Below, piece after piece: positions 1 through 10,230 of a stretch of 64,000 nt of DNA. The DNA lies in assembly GCA_024235635.1 (NCBI GenBank), contig JACKMA010000001.1:1240001-1304000 (forward strand), given 5' to 3'. The notes under the pieces were generated by a model. That model worked only from the letters and a program-made list of their open reading frames with translations. It searched no databases and was not told the DNA's origin. Source of the DNA: Zoogloeaceae bacterium (GTDB lineage: Bacteria; Pseudomonadota; Gammaproteobacteria; Burkholderiales; Rhodocyclaceae). Made by a program: the position numbers and the translations under genes. Each line of letters opens with the position of its first letter. The first letter of the stretch is position 1.

Positions 1-1136
1 GCATCCGACAGGCTGTCGGCCAGCCGGGCCTTCATCGTGCCGAGTTTCATCGTGTTCGAGCGCGGCTCGAGTACGGCCAGGATGCGTCCCTGCGGACGCT
101 GCCGCCGCAGCGCCTCGATGGTCAGCGCGATGGCGGTCGGATGGTGGGCGAAATCGTCCAGCACTTCGACGCCGCCGACGTTGCCGCGCAGTTCCAGCCG
201 CCGCCGGATACCTTCGAAGCGTTCGAGGGCCACGATCGCGTCGTTCGGCCTGACGCCGACGTGGCGGGCGGCCGCGACCGCCGCCAGCGCGTTCGAACGG
301 TTGTGGCGCCCGGGAAGTGGCATGCGGCACTCGCCCAGGATCGCATCGCCGAGCGCAAACCGGGCGTGATCCGGCCGATCGCCTTCGCCGGCATGCCAGC
401 CGGCCGCATCGTCGAACCATTCCAGTTCCGACCAGCAGCCCCGCGCCAGCACCCGGTGCAGACTCTGTTCCCCGTGGTTGGCGACAATCCGGCCGCCCGC
501 AGGCATCGTTCGCACCAGGTGGTGAAACTGGGTCTCGATCGCCTGCAGGTCCGGGAAGATGTCCGCATGGTCGAACTCGAGATTGTTCAGGATCGCGGTC
601 CGCGGGCGGTAGTGGACAAATTTGGATCGCTTGTCGCAGAAGGCGGTGTCGTACTCGTCCGCCTCGATGACGAAGAACGGGGACCCGCCGAGCCGCGCGG
701 AAACGCCGAAATTGGACGGTACGCCACCGACCAGGAAGCCAGGTGACAGCCCTGCGTCCTCGAGCATCCAGGCGAGCATCGAAGTGGTCGTGGTCTTGCC
801 GTGGGTGCCGGCCACCGCCAGCACCCAGCGATCGGCCAGCACCGCCTCGGCCAGCCACTGCGGACCCGAGGTGTAACGGAGTCCGCGCTCGAGGATTTCC
901 TCGAGCAACGGATTGCCGCGGGAAATCGCGTTGCCGATGACGAACAGGTCACAGCCGATCGCCGCCTGCGAAGCTTCGAAGCCCTCGATCAGATCGATGC
1001 CCTGGGCCTGCAACTGGGTGCTCATCGGCGGGTACACATTGGCGTCGCATCCGGTCACCCGGTGGCCCGCCGCGCGGGCGAGCAACGCGATCCCGCCCAT
1101 GAAGGTGCCACATATGCCGAGGATGTGGATGTGCAT
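1..1136 (-). CDS. mpl: UDP-N-acetylmuramate:L-Ala-gamma-D-Glu-meso-DAP ligase, 3' end outside window
   Basis: Mpl reattaches recovered murein tripeptide to UDP-MurNAc in cytoplasmic peptidoglycan recycling. The minus-strand frame is open from ATG at 1136 to the window edge, giving about 378 residues of the usual ~450, so the C-terminus lies outside. The N-terminus (MHIHILGICGTFMGG) is the Mur-ligase nucleotide fold with the GICGTFMGG signature of Mpl rather than MurC. The ATP loop GTHGKTTTTSML and the central ADEYDTAF motif are both present, followed by the MurC/Mpl-type HHPTAI segment in the C-terminal domain. It is transcribed away from the gene at 1248, with only 111 bases between them. 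The family call is secure; Mpl over MurC rests on the N-terminal motif. Confidence 0.93.
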   Translation of the reverse strand, partial: MHIHILGICGTFMGGIALLARAAGHRVTGCDANVYPPMSTQLQAQGIDLIEGFEASQAAIGCDLFVIGNAISRGNPLLEEILERGLRYTSGPQWLAEAVLADRWVLAVAGTHGKTTTTSMLAWMLEDAGLSPGFLVGGVPSNFGVSARLGGSPFFVIEADEYDTAFCDKRSKFVHYRPRTAILNNLEFDHADIFPDLQAIETQFHHLVRTMPAGGRIVANHGEQSLHRVLARGCWSELEWFDDAAGWHAGEGDRPDHARFALGDAILGECRMPLPGRHNRSNALAAVAAARHVGVRPNDAIVALERFEGIRRRLELRGNVGGVEVLDDFAHHPTAIALTIEALRRQRPQGRILAVLEPRSNTMKLGTMKARLADSLSD

Positions 1137-1247
1137 CGAATCTCCGTTCGCGACCGCCGCGAGGCGCGCGCCGCGCTTTTCGGCGACCGTCATCGGGTGC
1201 TGTGTAGAATGGGCGCCAATTCTAAACGATGGCGGAGAGGTGCCCCG

Positions 1248-1850
1248 ATGAACCACCGCGGCTCGACCCATCGCTTCAACCCGCTTCGCCGGGAGATCGC
1301 CGCGCTCGCTGCCCGCATGATGGCCGAGGACGGCATCCAGGACTACGGCTTCGCCAAGCGCAAGGCGGCCCGTCAGCTGGGCGCCAGTGAAACCGAGGCG
1401 CTGCCGACCAATGTCGAGGTCGAGACCGAGCTGCGCGCATGGCAGGCCCTGTATCAGGACGAGGAACATGCCGAACGACTGCACGAGATGCGCAGCGCGG
1501 CGATCTCGCTGATGCGCGAACTCGACGAGTTTCGACCCTACCTGACCGGCGGCGTTCTCGACGGCACGGCCGGCCGATTCTCGCAGATCGACGTCGAATT
1601 GTTCGCCGACAGCGCCAAGGACGTTGAGATCCATTTCCTGAATCGGGGCCTGCGTTACGAACACCGCGAAGTGCGCCGACAAGGGCCGGATGCGCCCGAG
1701 GCGGTGCTCGACTTCGACTGGCAGGACGTACCGGTACGCCTGTCGATCTACCCCAGCCACCTCGAGCGGGTTGCCCGCAAGGGGTCCGAAAGGGCCCGCC
1801 TGAGCGGCGTCGAAGCGCTGCTCCGTCCACTGGCGGATCCGGCGGCATGA
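1248..1850 (+). CDS. Conserved protein with nucleotidyltransferase-like motif
   Basis: A 200-residue cytoplasmic protein with no signal peptide. ATG 1248 is preceded by GGAGAGG at a good distance; the frame stays open further upstream, but that part lies antisense to mpl and has no supporting signal. The N-terminal half is a basic helix-rich segment (NPLRREIAALAARMMAEDGI). The middle holds GRFSQIDVELFADSAKDVEIHF, in which G-R-F-S-x-I-D-V-E-L resembles the GSxxxxxD-x-[DE] centre of minimal nucleotidyltransferases, although the leading GS is not clear. Proteins of this type are annotated only as hypothetical or nucleotidyltransferase-like. It lies directly upstream of the TlpA-like gene, 10 bases apart, so the two are probably cotranscribed. 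Enzymatic activity is an inference from one motif. Confidence 0.75.
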   Translation: MNHRGSTHRFNPLRREIAALAARMMAEDGIQDYGFAKRKAARQLGASETEALPTNVEVETELRAWQALYQDEEHAERLHEMRSAAISLMRELDEFRPYLTGGVLDGTAGRFSQIDVELFADSAKDVEIHFLNRGLRYEHREVRRQGPDAPEAVLDFDWQDVPVRLSIYPSHLERVARKGSERARLSGVEALLRPLADPAA

Positions 1851-1860
1851 GCCCGGCCCG

Positions 1861-2451
1861 ATGACTGCCTGGGGGCGACGCATCTTCGTGTTGACGCTGC
1901 TCGGCGCCACGGCGTTTGCCGGCTGGTTCGCCGCCGGCGGCCCCCCGCCGTTGCCGCTTGCGGGCGACAGCCGCGATGGCCAGGACATCACGCTGAGCGT
2001 AGACCAGTTCTATGCCCTCAGCTTTGCCGACAGCGACGGGCATCAGCAACGGCTCGGCCAGTGGCGCGGCAAGCTGCTGGTCGTGAACTTCTGGGCGACC
2101 TGGTGCCCACCGTGCCGGAAAGAGATTCCGGATTTCGTCGAGGTCAGCCGGGAATACGCGGACCGGGGCGTCCAGTTCATCGGGCTCGGCATCGATAGCG
2201 CCCCCAACGTCAGTCGCTTTGCCAACGAGCAACAGGTGAATTATCCGTTGCTGGTGGCCGGCGCCGGTTCGCTGCCGATCATGTCGGCCCTCGGCAATCC
2301 GTCGATGGCCCTGCCCTACACCCTGATGGTGGGCGCAGACGGTCAGGTTCGCCATGCCAATCTCGGACCGATGGACAGCGACGCGTTGCGCGATACGCTC
2401 GATCGACTGCTGAATCGATCCGGAGGGCGGACGAAACCACTTCCGGGCTAG
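1861..2451 (+). CDS. TlpA/ResA-type membrane-anchored thioredoxin-like protein
   Basis: A 196-residue thiol:disulfide oxidoreductase expected to work in the periplasm. Residues about 7-25 form a signal anchor, followed by a Pro-rich linker and a thioredoxin fold. The active site NFWATWCPPCRKE (CPPC at 82-85) is the TlpA/ResA form, and the later MALPYTLMV carries the cis-proline loop. Relatives reduce apocytochrome c or other periplasmic disulfides, but no cytochrome maturation gene is nearby, so the substrate is unknown. It is followed by aroQ after 15 bases, a betaproteobacterial arrangement. Confidence 0.88.
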   Translation: MTAWGRRIFVLTLLGATAFAGWFAAGGPPPLPLAGDSRDGQDITLSVDQFYALSFADSDGHQQRLGQWRGKLLVVNFWATWCPPCRKEIPDFVEVSREYADRGVQFIGLGIDSAPNVSRFANEQQVNYPLLVAGAGSLPIMSALGNPSMALPYTLMVGADGQVRHANLGPMDSDALRDTLDRLLNRSGGRTKPLPG

Positions 2452-2466
2452 ACAAAATGCATCAAA

Positions 2467-3000
2467 TTGCGTCAAACTTCCGCGATCATGCATTCAAGTC
2501 GCAAGAAGAAAGCCAGCCACGAATCGACCGCAGAAGCCACGCCGGGCGCCATCGGACAAGCCCGCATCCTGGTCCTGCACGGTCCCAATCTTAACCTGCT
2601 CGGAACGCGTGAACCAGAAGTCTATGGTCGCACGACCCTGGCAGACATCCATGCGGCCATGGAAAGCCTCGCCCGGGCCTCGGGCGTCCAGATCGAATCG
2701 TTCCAGAGCAATCACGAAGGGCAGTTGATCGACCGGGTGCAGGCTGCCGCAGCTGAAGGCGTCGACTTCATCATCATCAACCCCGGTGGCTACACCCATA
2801 CCAGCGTCGCCTTGCGGGACGCACTGGCGGGCGTCGCGATTCCTTTCGTCGAAGTCCATCTGTCGAACATCCACGCACGCGAGCCGTTCCGACGGCACTC
2901 CTATTTTTCGGACCAGGCGATCGGCGTGATCTGCGGGCTCGGCGCCCATGGCTACATGGCGGCGCTCGACTACGTGCTGGCCCAAATCAAGAGCGAATGA
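2467..3000 (+). CDS. aroQ: Type II 3-dehydroquinate dehydratase
   Basis: Catalyses the third shikimate-pathway step, dehydration of 3-dehydroquinate, as a cytoplasmic dodecamer. Family motifs are LHGPNLNLLGTREPEVYG (catalytic Tyr in EVYG, Arg in GTRE), NPGGYTHTSVALRDAL, and EVHLSNIHAREPFRHS with the catalytic His of the type II class. The open frame begins 30-37 residues before the conserved ARILVLHGPN, and no ATG exists closer than 2488; the extension is hydrophilic and basic (HSSRKKKASHES). ATG at 2467 or 2488 is possible, or a non-ATG start nearer the core. It lies upstream of accB by 48 bases. Confidence 0.95.
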   Translation: MRQTSAIMHSSRKKKASHESTAEATPGAIGQARILVLHGPNLNLLGTREPEVYGRTTLADIHAAMESLARASGVQIESFQSNHEGQLIDRVQAAAAEGVDFIIINPGGYTHTSVALRDALAGVAIPFVEVHLSNIHAREPFRRHSYFSDQAIGVICGLGAHGYMAALDYVLAQIKSE

Positions 3001-3048
3001 CGCGCGGTGCCCGGACCGGGCGCCGGAAGAACTCCAGGAGAACCCTCG

Positions 3049-3504
<456 letters not shown>

Positions 3505-3513
3505 GCCATCGCC

Positions 3514-4875
3514 ATGTTCGAGAAGATCCTGATCGCCAACCGGGGAGAGATCGCGCTGCGGGTGTTGCGCGCCTGCCGGGAACTGGGCATTCGTACCGTC
3601 GCCGTCCATTCGGTGGCCGACACCGAGGCCAAGTACGTCAAGCTGGCCGACGAATCGGTCTGCATCGGACCGCCGCCGTCGGCCAAGAGCTACCTCAACG
3701 TGCCGGCGATCATCTCGGCCGCCGAGGTCACCGACTCCGAAGCCATTCATCCAGGCTACGGCTTTCTCTCGGAGAATGCCGATTTCGCCGAGCGCGTCGA
3801 GCAGTCGGGCTTCGTCTTCATCGGCCCGCGGGCCGAAACCATCCGACTGATGGGTGACAAGGTCTCGGCCAAGGACGCCATGAAGGCAGCCGGCGTTCCT
3901 TGCGTGCCGGGCTCGGAAGGCGCATTGCCGGACGACCCGAAGGAAGTCATGCGCATCGCCAATGCGATCGGCTATCCGGTGATCATCAAGGCAGCCGGCG
4001 GCGGCGGCGGGCGTGGCATGCGCGTCGTGCATACCTCGGCGGCCCTGCTCAACGCAGTGACGACGACCAAGGCGGAGGCCGAGGCGGCGTTCGGCAATCC
4101 GGTCGTCTACATGGAAAAGTACCTGGAGAACCCGCGCCACGTGGAGATCCAGGTACTGGCCGACCAGCACGGCAATGCCGTGCATCTGGGCGAGCGCGAC
4201 TGCTCGATGCAGCGCCGCCACCAGAAGGTCATCGAGGAAGCGCCGGCGCCCGGCATCGACCGCAAGGTCATCGGCAAGATCGGCGAACGCTGCGCCGAGG
4301 CCTGCCGCAAGATCGGCTATCGCGGCGCCGGCACCTTCGAATTCCTGTTCGAGAACGGCGAGTTCTACTTCATCGAGATGAACACCCGGGTGCAGGTCGA
4401 GCATCCGGTGACCGAACTGATCACCGGTGTCGACATCGTCCAGGCCCAGGTGCGCATTGCGGCCGGCGAGAAGCTCTGGCTGAAGCAGAAGGACATCGCG
4501 TTTCGCGGTCATGCGATCGAATGCCGGATCAATGCCGAGGACCCGTTCCGCTTCACCCCGAGTCCGGGCCGGATCACCAACTGGCACGTGCCCGGCGGCC
4601 CCGGCATCCGCGTCGACTCCCACGCCTACAACGGCTACACCGTGCCACAGTATTACGATTCAATGATCGGCAAGCTGATCGCGGCCGGCGACAGCCGCGA
4701 TCAGGCGGTGCGCCGCATGCGGATTGCACTGTCGGAAATGGTGATCGAGGGGATCAAATCGAACATCCGCCTGCATCAGAACCTGATGCAGGATGCCGGC
4801 TTCGTCGCTGGCGGCACCAGCATCCATTATCTCGAGCACAAGCTCGAAAATCAGCCGGGTGACAGCCAGGACTGA
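3514..4875 (+). CDS. accC: Biotin carboxylase subunit of acetyl-CoA carboxylase
   Basis: 453 residues, the normal length for AccC. It carboxylates the biotin of AccB using ATP and bicarbonate. Visible features are the N-terminal fold (MFEKILIANRGEIALRVLRA), HPGYGFLSENADFAE, the ATP-grasp glycine loop KAAGGGGGRGM, the ERDCSMQRRHQKVIEEAPAP segment, and the catalytic FIEMNTRVQVEHPVTE. It is immediately followed by prmA, 4 bases apart, consistent with an accB-accC-prmA transcript. Confidence 0.98.
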   Translation: MFEKILIANRGEIALRVLRACRELGIRTVAVHSVADTEAKYVKLADESVCIGPPPSAKSYLNVPAIISAAEVTDSEAIHPGYGFLSENADFAERVEQSGFVFIGPRAETIRLMGDKVSAKDAMKAAGVPCVPGSEGALPDDPKEVMRIANAIGYPVIIKAAGGGGGRGMRVVHTSAALLNAVTTTKAEAEAAFGNPVVYMEKYLENPRHVEIQVLADQHGNAVHLGERDCSMQRRHQKVIEEAPAPGIDRKVIGKIGERCAEACRKIGYRGAGTFEFLFENGEFYFIEMNTRVQVEHPVTELITGVDIVQAQVRIAAGEKLWLKQKDIAFRGHAIECRINAEDPFRFTPSPGRITNWHVPGGPGIRVDSHAYNGYTVPQYYDSMIGKLIAAGDSRDQAVRRMRIALSEMVIEGIKSNIRLHQNLMQDAGFVAGGTSIHYLEHKLENQPGDSQD

Positions 4876-4879
4876 ATCG

Positions 4880-5763
4880 ATGTGGCTGTCGCTGATCGTG
4901 CTGGCCGATGCGGCGCGGGCCGAGCCGCTGTCCGATGCGCTGATGGACCATGGCGCGCTGACGGTCAGCATCGAGGATGCCGACGCCGGCACCGACGCGG
5001 AGCGGCCCCAGTTCGGCGAACCCGGCACGGAGCCGACGGCGCTGTGGGACCATAGCCGCCTGGTTGCGCTGTTCGATCCGGGCGAGGATCCGGCGGCCGC
5101 GCTGGCCGGCGCCGCCCGACAGGCCGGCTACGACCAAGCGCCCCCGTTTCGCATCGACACCGTCGCCGAGCAGGACTGGATACGGCTGAGCCAGGACCAG
5201 TTCGAGCCGATCCACGTCGGCGAGCGTCTGTGGATCGTCCCGAGCTGGCACCAGCCGCCGCAGCCCGATGCCGTGAACATCCGGCTCGACCCGGGAATGG
5301 CATTCGGCACCGGTAGTCACCCGACCACGCGCCTCTGCCTGCAGTGGCTGCAGCGGGAAGTCGGCACCGACACCACGGTGCTCGACTATGGCTGCGGCTC
5401 CGGCATCCTGGCCATCGCCGCGGCGCGCCTGGGCGCCCGCCGCGTGGTCGGCATCGATATCGATCCGAAGGCGATCGATGCGGCCCGCGCGAATGCCGAT
5501 GCCAACGGCGTCGCGATCACGCTGCAGCAGGCCGATCAGCCCCTTGCCGGTGAATTCGAGATCGTCGTCGCCAACATTCTGACCAACCCGCTGTGCACCT
5601 TGGCACCGGCGATAGCATCGAGCGTGGCGAGCGGTGGCCGGCTGGCGCTGGCCGGCATCCTCGACGGCCAGAGTCAGCGGGTGATCGACGCCTACGCGCC
5701 CTGGATCGCGCTCACGGTCGGAGCGGCGCGCGACGGTTGGGTACGACTGGAAGGACGGCGGCG

Positions 5764-5767
<4 letters not shown>
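4880..5767 (+). CDS. prmA: Ribosomal protein L11 methyltransferase
   Basis: PrmA trimethylates ribosomal protein L11 with S-adenosylmethionine; 295 residues is the normal size. ATG 4880 gives MWLSLIVLADAARAEPLSDAL, the family's L11-recognition domain. The SAM domain shows GMAFGTGSHPTTRLCL, DYGCGSGILAIAAARLGA and VVANILTNPL, the PrmA versions of motifs I and IV. Its stop overlaps the start of the next gene (ATGA), so the DUF3426 gene is likely translationally coupled. Confidence 0.97.
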
Positions 5768-7158
<1,391 letters not shown>

Positions 7159-7175
7159 CCCCGGACGGACCACCG

Positions 7176-7649
7176 TCAGCGCGAGACACGCGTGGTGCCG
7201 CGGCCGTCGAGCACGCGGACGCGCTCCCCGAGCTGGAAATTCTCCCCCCCGTCCTCCTGGACGACGGCGATGTACTGACCGCTGTCGAGCTTGACCGTGA
7301 CCTCGATGCCGGTCCGTCGGGTGGTGCTGTCCTCAATTGCGGCGCCCGCGATGCCACCGGCCACCGCCCCGATCACCGCCGCGATCGCCGAACCGCGACC
7401 GCCACCGACGGTACTGCCGGCGATACCGCCGACTGCCGCGCCCGACATCGTCCCGACACCGCTTTCGGTGCCTTCGAGCTTGACCGGCCGCACCGTGGTG
7501 ACTTCGCCGAAACGTACCGACATGACACCCCTCGCCTCGGTGCGTTCGTAGCTACCGCCGCCGAGGTCCGACGCGCAGCCGGCCACCAGCGACAACGCCA
7601 ATGCCGTCAACAAGGGTCCGGAGACGGCCCGAAACTTAGCTATCACCAT
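7176..7649 (-). CDS. SlyB/Pcp-like glycine-zipper outer-membrane lipoprotein
   Basis: 157 residues, ATG at 7649 with GGAG upstream on the minus strand. The signal sequence ends in a lipobox (LSLVAGC, Cys about residue 25), so the protein should be lipidated and reach the outer membrane. The central region is a Gly/Ala-rich zipper (SGAAVGGIAGSTVGGG, then AAVIGAVAGGIAGA), the hallmark of SlyB/Pcp/17-kDa antigen lipoproteins, followed by a small beta C-terminal domain (IEVTVKLDSGQYIAVVQE). Its start overlaps the stop of the PfkB-family kinase by 7 bases. Confidence 0.9.
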   Translation of the reverse strand: MVIAKFRAVSGPLLTALALSLVAGCASDLGGGSYERTEARGVMSVRFGEVTTVRPVKLEGTESGVGTMSGAAVGGIAGSTVGGGRGSAIAAVIGAVAGGIAGAAIEDSTTRRTGIEVTVKLDSGQYIAVVQEDGGENFQLGERVRVLDGRGTTRVSR

Positions 7650-8578
7650 GGCGATTCTCCAAAGGCCGCGGCATAGCGCGCGGCAATTTCGTCGCGCGTC
7701 GGCGCGTGGTTCTGGCCACCCCGGTGCGCGATCTTGATCGAACCCATCACGGCTGCCAGCCGGGCCGCGCGCTCGAGCGGCATGCCATTGGCGATGCCAT
7801 GCAGCAAACCACCGCGATAGGCATCGCCGCAGCCGGTCGGATCGATGACCGATTCCGCTTCGACACACGGAATGGAAATACATTCGCCAGCCCGGTGCAC
7901 TTCGGAGCCTTCGCCGCCCCGTGTCACGACCAGGCCGTCGACGAGCGCGGCGAGTGCCGGCAGGTCGAGGCCGGTCCGGTCGCACAGCATCCGCGCCTCG
8001 TAGTCATTGACCGCGCAAAAGGTGGCCATCCGCAGGCAGGCGAGCAACTCCTCGCCGGAGAACATCGGCAGCCCCTGCCCCGGGTCGAACACGAAGGGGA
8101 TTCCTGCCCTGGCAAGATCGCGGCAATGCTCGAGCATGCCTTCCCGACCATCGGGCGCGACGATGGCCAGACGCACGCCGGCAGCATCGGCAATCCGGTT
8201 GAGGTGGGAGTGGCTCATCGCCCCCGGATGGAATGCGGTGATCTGGTTGTCGTCCAGATCGGTCGTGATGAACGCCTGTGCGGTGAACGTACCCGCCACC
8301 CGCCGCACGTGGTCGAGGCCGAGACCGAGCGCATCGAGGCGCTCGAGATAGGGTCCGGCGTCGTCGCCGACGGTTGCCATGATCCGGGGATCGCCGCCGA
8401 GCAGCTTCAGGTTGTAGGCGATGTTGCCGGCACAGCCGCCAAACTCCCGGCGCATGTCGGGGACGAGGAAGGCAACGTTCAGGATATGGATCTGGTCGGG
8501 CAGGATGTGATCACGAAACCGGTCGCCGAACACCATGATCGTGTCGAAGGCGAGCGAACCACAGACGAGGACGGACAT
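7643..8578 (-). CDS. PfkB-family carbohydrate/nucleoside kinase (adenosine-kinase-like)
   Basis: 311 residues from ATG 8578 (MSVLVCGSLAFDTIM); an upstream in-frame ATG at 8596 is less likely. PfkB signatures are present: the N-terminal GGCAGNIAYNLKLLGG and the C-terminal DPTGCGDAYRGGLLHG, in which GCGD provides the catalytic Asp and anion hole. The substrate cannot be read from sequence. This subfamily (HILPDQIHILNVAFLVP near the N-terminus) is often annotated as adenosine kinase or carbohydrate kinase in betaproteobacteria. Its stop overlaps the lipoprotein start (ATGGTGA), so the two minus-strand genes are likely one transcript. Confidence 0.9.
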   Translation of the reverse strand: MSVLVCGSLAFDTIMVFGDRFRDHILPDQIHILNVAFLVPDMRREFGGCAGNIAYNLKLLGGDPRIMATVGDDAGPYLERLDALGLGLDHVRRVAGTFTAQAFITTDLDDNQITAFHPGAMSHSHLNRIADAAGVRLAIVAPDGREGMLEHCRDLARAGIPFVFDPGQGLPMFSGEELLACLRMATFCAVNDYEARMLCDRTGLDLPALAALVDGLVVTRGGEGSEVHRAGECISIPCVEAESVIDPTGCGDAYRGGLLHGIANGMPLERAARLAAVMGSIKIAHRGGQNHAPTRDEIAARYAAAFGESPW

Positions 8579-8713
8579 CGGACTTCCCGTTGGCAAAGCT
8601 CGACATTATATTGGCCCATCGCCGACGCTGCGGCCGCCCTGACGACGTAAGCAATTGCAATAACGTCCGCCCCGCGCCGCTCCGACGGCCCGACCCAACG
8701 ACCGGAGGAGACC

Positions 8714-9166
8714 ATGGATCTTCTGCTGTGGCGCCATGCGGAAGCGATCGACGGCACGCCCGACGCCGAACGGCCACTGAGCGAGCGCGGCCAGCGACAG
8801 GCACAACGCATGGCCGGCTGGCTCGAACTGCATGCACCACCACAGCTCCGGGTGCTGGCCAGTCCGACCTTGCGAACGCGGATGACAGTGGCCGCGCTGA
8901 CCGATGAGTACCGCGTCGACGAGCGCATCGGCACCGGCGCATGCAGCGCCGACATCCTTTTGGCGTGCGGCTGGCCCAATGATGCCGGCGCAGTGCTGAT
9001 CGTCGGCCACCAACCCACGCTCGGTCAGGTCGCCGCACAGCTGCTGTCGGGGACGGAGGCCGACTGGTCCGTGAAGAAGGGGGCACTGTGGTGGATCCAA
9101 AGCCGCCGACGCAGTGGTCGCGATGAGGTCGTGCTGCGCGCCGTACTGAGCGCCGAACTCTGCTGA
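8714..9166 (+). CDS. sixA: SixA-type phosphohistidine phosphatase
   Basis: 150 residues, histidine-phosphatase superfamily. LWRHAEA near residue 6 carries the RH catalytic pair, and IVGHQPTLGQVAAQLL carries the second His typical of SixA. SixA removes phosphate from histidine-phosphotransfer proteins or the nitrogen PTS; the partner is not visible here. ATG 8714 follows GGAGGAG. The gene is divergent from the kinase at 8578 across 135 bases. Confidence 0.9.
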   Translation: MDLLLWRHAEAIDGTPDAERPLSERGQRQAQRMAGWLELHAPPQLRVLASPTLRTRMTVAALTDEYRVDERIGTGACSADILLACGWPNDAGAVLIVGHQPTLGQVAAQLLSGTEADWSVKKGALWWIQSRRRSGRDEVVLRAVLSAELC

Positions 9167-9300
9167 ACGGAGGGCGCGGCGCACGGTCTCGCAGCCAACG
9201 CGGATTCGCGTCAGTACGCCCGACCATACGCTGGCGGCTGGAGTCACGGCGGGCATATCATATTAAGTTAGCTAATAGCCGGCAGAGAGAGGAGAAAACC

Positions 9301-9732
9301 ATGCATCGCCCGATTTCCGAGATCATCGACGGCCAGACCGTCAGCACCGCCAAACCGACCGACACCGTGCTGGCCGCGGCCGAACGCATGAAGGAACGCA
9401 GCATCGGCGCACTGATGGTGGTGGAAGACGACCAGCTCGTTGGCATCTTCACCGAACGTGATGCGCTCTACCGGGTCATCGCCGCCGGCGCCGACCCGTC
9501 GAAGACCAAGATCTCCGAAGTCATGACGCCCAATCCGCAGACCATAGACGCCGACAAGCCTTTCCGCAACGCGCTGCACCTGATGTACGAAAACGGCTAT
9601 CGGCACGTACCGGTGGTCGACGACGGCCGGCCGATCGGCGTGGTATCGGCACGTGACGCGCTCGGTGCCGATCTGGTCGAGTTCGAGTCCGACCTGGAGG
9701 TTCGCGAGAACATTTCCGAGATCCTGGGCTGA
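9301..9732 (+). CDS. Protein of two CBS domains
   Basis: 143 residues made up only of a CBS pair (residues about 8-60 and 75-130), with the repeated pattern VVEDDQLVGIFTERDALYRV and VVDDGRPIGVVSARDALG. CBS pairs bind adenosyl nucleotides and act as energy-state sensors. There is no attached effector domain, so the target is unknown. ATG 9301 follows an AGAGAGGAG ribosome site. The AT-rich stretch at about 9256-9276 just upstream may hold its promoter, but no clear -35/-10 pair was identified. Confidence 0.9.
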   Translation: MHRPISEIIDGQTVSTAKPTDTVLAAAERMKERSIGALMVVEDDQLVGIFTERDALYRVIAAGADPSKTKISEVMTPNPQTIDADKPFRNALHLMYENGYRHVPVVDDGRPIGVVSARDALGADLVEFESDLEVRENISEILG

Positions 9733-9824
9733 TACCGGAACGGCGGGTAGTTTCGCCCGCCGCGGCGATCCCCAGGTTTCGCCGCCGGGCGGCCCCGTAG
9801 TAAGCTTCGCAGGCTTCGAGTCGG

Positions 9825-10202
9825 ATGCCCGAAATGAGCCTGTGCAGCGCCCGAACCCTGTTCGCCAGCCTCACGCTGGCGATGTCGCTTGCCGCCGTCG
9901 CGGCCCAGCCGCCGAGCGGTCGCTACCGCTGCTACCAACCGCCCGGCTATCACGTCACCGCCTGGTTCGACCTCGATCAGAACGGGCAATACCGATTCCA
10001 GGGCGGCGACCCCGCCCACTACGATTTCGACGCGGCCAGCGATCGGGTGACGTGGATCGATGGCGAACTCGCGGACGATCATCTGGGCGGTCGCTATTTT
10101 CCGCCATCCGATCAGGCGCCGACCGGTCGGCGGCATGCGATTGTGCTCGAGCACCGCGAGCCGGGCACGCCCGGCAGCGAATGCTTTCTGACCACCCACT
10201 GA
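9825..10202 (+). CDS. Small secreted hypothetical protein
   Basis: 125 residues. A Sec signal peptide is visible (LFASLTLAMSLAAVAAQ, cleavage likely after AVAA), and the mature part of about 100 residues is polar with two Cys (RYRCYQPP and SECFLTTH) that could form a disulfide. No family is recognised. ATG 9825 or 9837 are both possible. It converges with the diguanylate cyclase gene, 28 bases apart. Confidence 0.65.
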   Translation: MPEMSLCSARTLFASLTLAMSLAAVAAQPPSGRYRCYQPPGYHVTAWFDLDQNGQYRFQGGDPAHYDFDAASDRVTWIDGELADDHLGGRYFPPSDQAPTGRRHAIVLEHREPGTPGSECFLTTH

Positions 10203-10230
10203 TGCCGGCTTGCCGGCCCTGCGCTGCCAC

